A stretch of DNA of 21,980 nt from Elysia marginata (lineage: Eukaryota; Mollusca; Gastropoda; Plakobranchidae), in assembly GCA_019649035.1 (NCBI GenBank), contig BMAT01007972.1, positions 440,567 through 462,546 on the forward strand, in the 5' to 3' direction. Positions within the stretch are counted from its first letter, which is position 1. Each line of letters starts with the position of its first letter. The position numbers were made by a program, and so were the translations under genes. Below are positions 19,989-21,980 of this stretch, piece after piece. The notes under the pieces are model-generated. The model made no database searches. It saw nothing but the letters and a program-made list of their open reading frames with translations, and was not told where the DNA came from.

Positions 19989-20075
19989 AGGCCAGACAAG
20001 TTTGGCAACCCCAAGTCACCGATGGCAAGAGGCCACGGGGATATCTTCTCACTGCTCACTCAGAAAAAGAAATAG
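19989..20075 (+). other. GC-rich exon-like block, unassigned
   Basis: A pyrimidine-rich stretch ending TTTCTTCAG at 19988 resembles a 3' splice site. After it a frame of 28 sense codons runs to TAG at 20073-20075, containing FGNPKSPMARGHGDIFSLL. Its codons favour C or G at the third position, which is unusual for this window. It could be a terminal exon, an exon relic or part of a GC-rich repeat: GC-rich text with another frame continues to about 20150. I recognise no family, and no partner exon was identified. Confidence 0.22.
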
Positions 20076-20159
20076 GGGCACCAGCTCCTAAAATGCATCA
20101 GCATACAGGGCTTCAACCCTTTGCGGAGCTTATTAACTCGAACGAGACAGTGTGATAAA

Positions 20160-20489
20160 TATTTTGTCTACGCATACTTCAAGTTACTGCATACGGATAT
20201 TTTATTTTTTTAGAAGAAGAACTCGGGGGAGAGGGGGGGATTGACAGTGAGTCAAACGGACAAAAAAAAACATCACCTAATAAAAAAAATCAAATGATTC
20301 CAGACAGTAAGTGAGACACCAAAGCCCTCAAGCATTATACATATTAGTTTTTTTTTCCTTATCGTTTGTTTGTTTTTCATTTTCACGCTTATAATTTTTG
20401 TTTAGTAAGCGGGCCATTTTACCCATGATTTTAAAACATTGCGCACAGACTTGTATTTTGATCCATATCCATTACCCGTCACAATGCAA

Positions 20490-20490
<1 letters not shown>
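20160..20490. other. Unannotated stretch
   Basis: AT-rich with homopolymer A and T runs and one G-run (20224-20240). No feature supported. Confidence 0.5.
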
Positions 20491-20492
<2 letters not shown>

Positions 20493-20538
<46 letters not shown>

Positions 20539-20575
20539 TCTGTCTCTCACTCACTCCCTCACTCTCTCCTCGTTC
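20493..20575. repeat. (CT)n microsatellite with imperfect tail
   Basis: About 21 uninterrupted CT units to 20534, then imperfect CT/CA-rich text. Frames of Leu/Ser or Arg/Glu repeats on the two strands are by-products. Confidence 0.95.
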
Positions 20576-21213
20576 TCTATACACGTCATGGCAAAAACTA
20601 AGAAAGCCACTCTTGAGAATGAATTTTCTGCTTGGGTAAGCCCCTATCAAGTGAACCTGGTTTTTCTCCAGTTCAAACCCTATGACTCGGGGCCGATGGT
20701 ATTGATTCCTAATTAAGGTCGATTTGGATGTTTTGTTTTCATGCGTTTTTTAATGCTGGGAACTGGTTTGCTATGGGCCTACTCTAAAGCAGGTATTTGA
20801 ATCAGAGGAACATCAAATGAATTCTTTTGTGCTTGAAGATCTATATCGTAGTTATCTTATTCTGCGGGAGAGCACTATCGGAACTTATTTCCTGTCCATA
20901 TGTGTAGATAATCCAATGCCAGAATAAAGCATTGTAACTACTAGGCCTTTGCTAACTTGGGCTGACAACAAGCATTTCCTAACATCGTCTTACAATAACC
21001 GTTAATGCACTCACTTGTGGTTTTGAGTTATCGTTGTTTCTTTTCTTTTTCTTCTAACTACTGGCTTAGTTTACAACATTGTTTCAATTCTATCAACTCG
21101 AAATAAATAATCTATTGAAAAACTGATTTTGTGTGAATGAAAAAATTCTCATGAACTAGTTTTGAGAAAGTTTTGCGCGTAAAACCCCTTTTTTCCAGTC
21201 CCACGACCATCTA
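20576..21213. other. Unannotated stretch with one open frame
   Basis: An open frame of 57 codons (20754-20927 including the stop, plus strand; first Met 17 codons before mid-frame) has varied composition but no recognised motif. I do not call it a gene. Confidence 0.4.
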
Positions 21214-21560
21214 GGTCGTACATCAGTGGAATCACAAAAGATGCTAATACCTTGTGTCGTGTCGGTCAACCAGTAACTGTAGACAACGTAAAATAGTCCC
21301 TTATCAAATGCAATAATGCGTTTTGTCAGTGCACAGATGAATATACAAAGCGTAATCCTATTGTCCCATATCAAATGCATCCTAGGCTTTTTTCATTTCA
21401 CCGATTAATGTACCTAACGTAAAATGATCCCATATCAAGTCAATTATGCCTTTTTTAGTCCCTCTACAATCGTAAATAGGTTCGATTTGACTTTCAAAAC
21501 GCTGTAATGCCTTTTTTCGCCCAAACAAGAACATAAATACCTTTTTTAATGTTAATATGC
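21214..21560. repeat. Degenerate tandem array, units of about 55-72 bp
   Basis: Units start with CGTA at about 21219, 21287, 21351, 21418 and 21471. Shared inner words in order are AGTCCC or TGTCCC, ATATCAAATGC, TAATGC, CTTTTTT or GTTTTGTC, and AGTC/TCAG. Unit lengths vary through indels. The last unit fades into ATAAATACCTTTTTTAATG. Two minus-strand frames across it (74 and 63 codons) reflect the periodicity, not a protein. It is an old minisatellite. Confidence 0.65.
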
Positions 21561-21561
21561 T

Positions 21562-21905
21562 TATTTCTTTCAATTGTGTTTACATAAGTATGAGCTTTAA
21601 CCTACGGAGGGAAGATTAAGCATATATTGTAGAATGCATTGGTGAAACAAATTAATAATTATTTTACGCCAAATTCCCATAATTGCCTTTTATAAGTCTA
21701 CGTTAGAATGTTGGAACCATTTCATTAAAAATGATTCGGATGTCAAAATCTCAGTCTAGTTCCCTTCTGGAACGTTCGTAAAATAATATGGCATTGTTGA
21801 GAAGATCGTTATTGTGGGGGGGGGGTCCTAAACAATAAAATCCTTTCGGACAAGATGTCAGACTCTTTTCGTAACATAAAGTTTTTATATAGTTGTATCA
21901 GAGTG
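21562..21905. other. Unannotated stretch
   Basis: AT-rich, with a G10 homopolymer near 21816. No coding or RNA signal. Confidence 0.5.
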
Positions 21906-21908
21906 TCT

Positions 21909-21909
21909 A

Positions 21910-21957
<48 letters not shown>

Positions 21958-21980
21958 TTTATAATTATTTTTTTTTATTA
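21909..21980. repeat. (ATT)n microsatellite at the window edge
   Basis: About 16 pure ATT units to 21957, then T-rich text to the end of the window. Confidence 0.95.

Noticed and set aside
21214..21560. CRISPR-like array
   Set aside because: Units are degenerate along their whole length with no constant repeat and unique spacer, and the DNA is eukaryotic.
21156..21573. Two minus-strand frames of 74 and 63 codons
   Set aside because: They follow the degenerate tandem array; no motif or start context supports translation.

Overview
The window looks like non-coding nuclear DNA from an animal. It is AT-rich and full of simple repeats: (CT)n, (GAT)n, (TTC)n, (ATT)n, (AGT)n and degenerate (TCTA)n and (GACA)n. 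It has no long open reading frame, no rRNA or intact tRNA gene and no bacterial gene organisation. It holds decayed retroelements of kinds common in invertebrates: tRNA-headed SINEs, non-LTR retrotransposon fragments and a Penelope-like/GIY-YIG fragment. A mollusc, perhaps a gastropod, is my guess from the repeat style, but the sequence does not prove it. No intact host gene can be supported; the stretch is intergenic or deep-intronic.

Layout. 1-3.5 kb: (CT)n tracts, a perfect 22-bp palindrome (1040-1061), a GACA-rich purine tract and a (GAT)n tract with a 3-N gap. 3.9-4.55 kb: a minus-strand SINE lying directly beside the minus-strand C-terminal relic of a LINE reverse transcriptase. 5.24-5.44 kb: a long imperfect inverted repeat (foldback/MITE-like). 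7.82-8.54 kb: a plus-strand LINE reverse-transcriptase relic with a degraded catalytic box, broken by several frameshifts and stops. 9.66-10.08 kb: a G-rich tract, then a GC-rich island of unknown origin. 11.09-11.75 kb: a cluster of adjoining trinucleotide repeats with a 220-N gap. 12.13-12.46 kb: a duplicated pyrimidine-rich unit of about 165 bp.

15.35-15.64 kb: a second copy of the same SINE. 15.82-16.04 kb: a different, weaker SINE-like element with a B-box and an L2-like 3' tail. 17.25-17.71 kb: the relic of the C-terminal GIY-YIG and Cys-cluster region of a Penelope-like retroelement. 18.05-18.84 kb: TCTA tracts, with a flanking segment duplicated 540 bp apart. 19.7-20.16 kb: a pyrimidine tract, then an unusually GC-rich, exon-like block. 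21.21-21.56 kb: a degenerate tandem array of about 55-72-bp units. The window ends in (ATT)n.

No genes work together here; the region is a record of retroelement insertion and decay, with simple repeats growing inside and around the old copies. I found no undescribed system. The more informative items are the three recognisable retroelement coding relics, the SINE family with a hairpin at its 3' end, the foldback element and the degenerate tandem array. All family calls come from reading translations by eye, without a database search.
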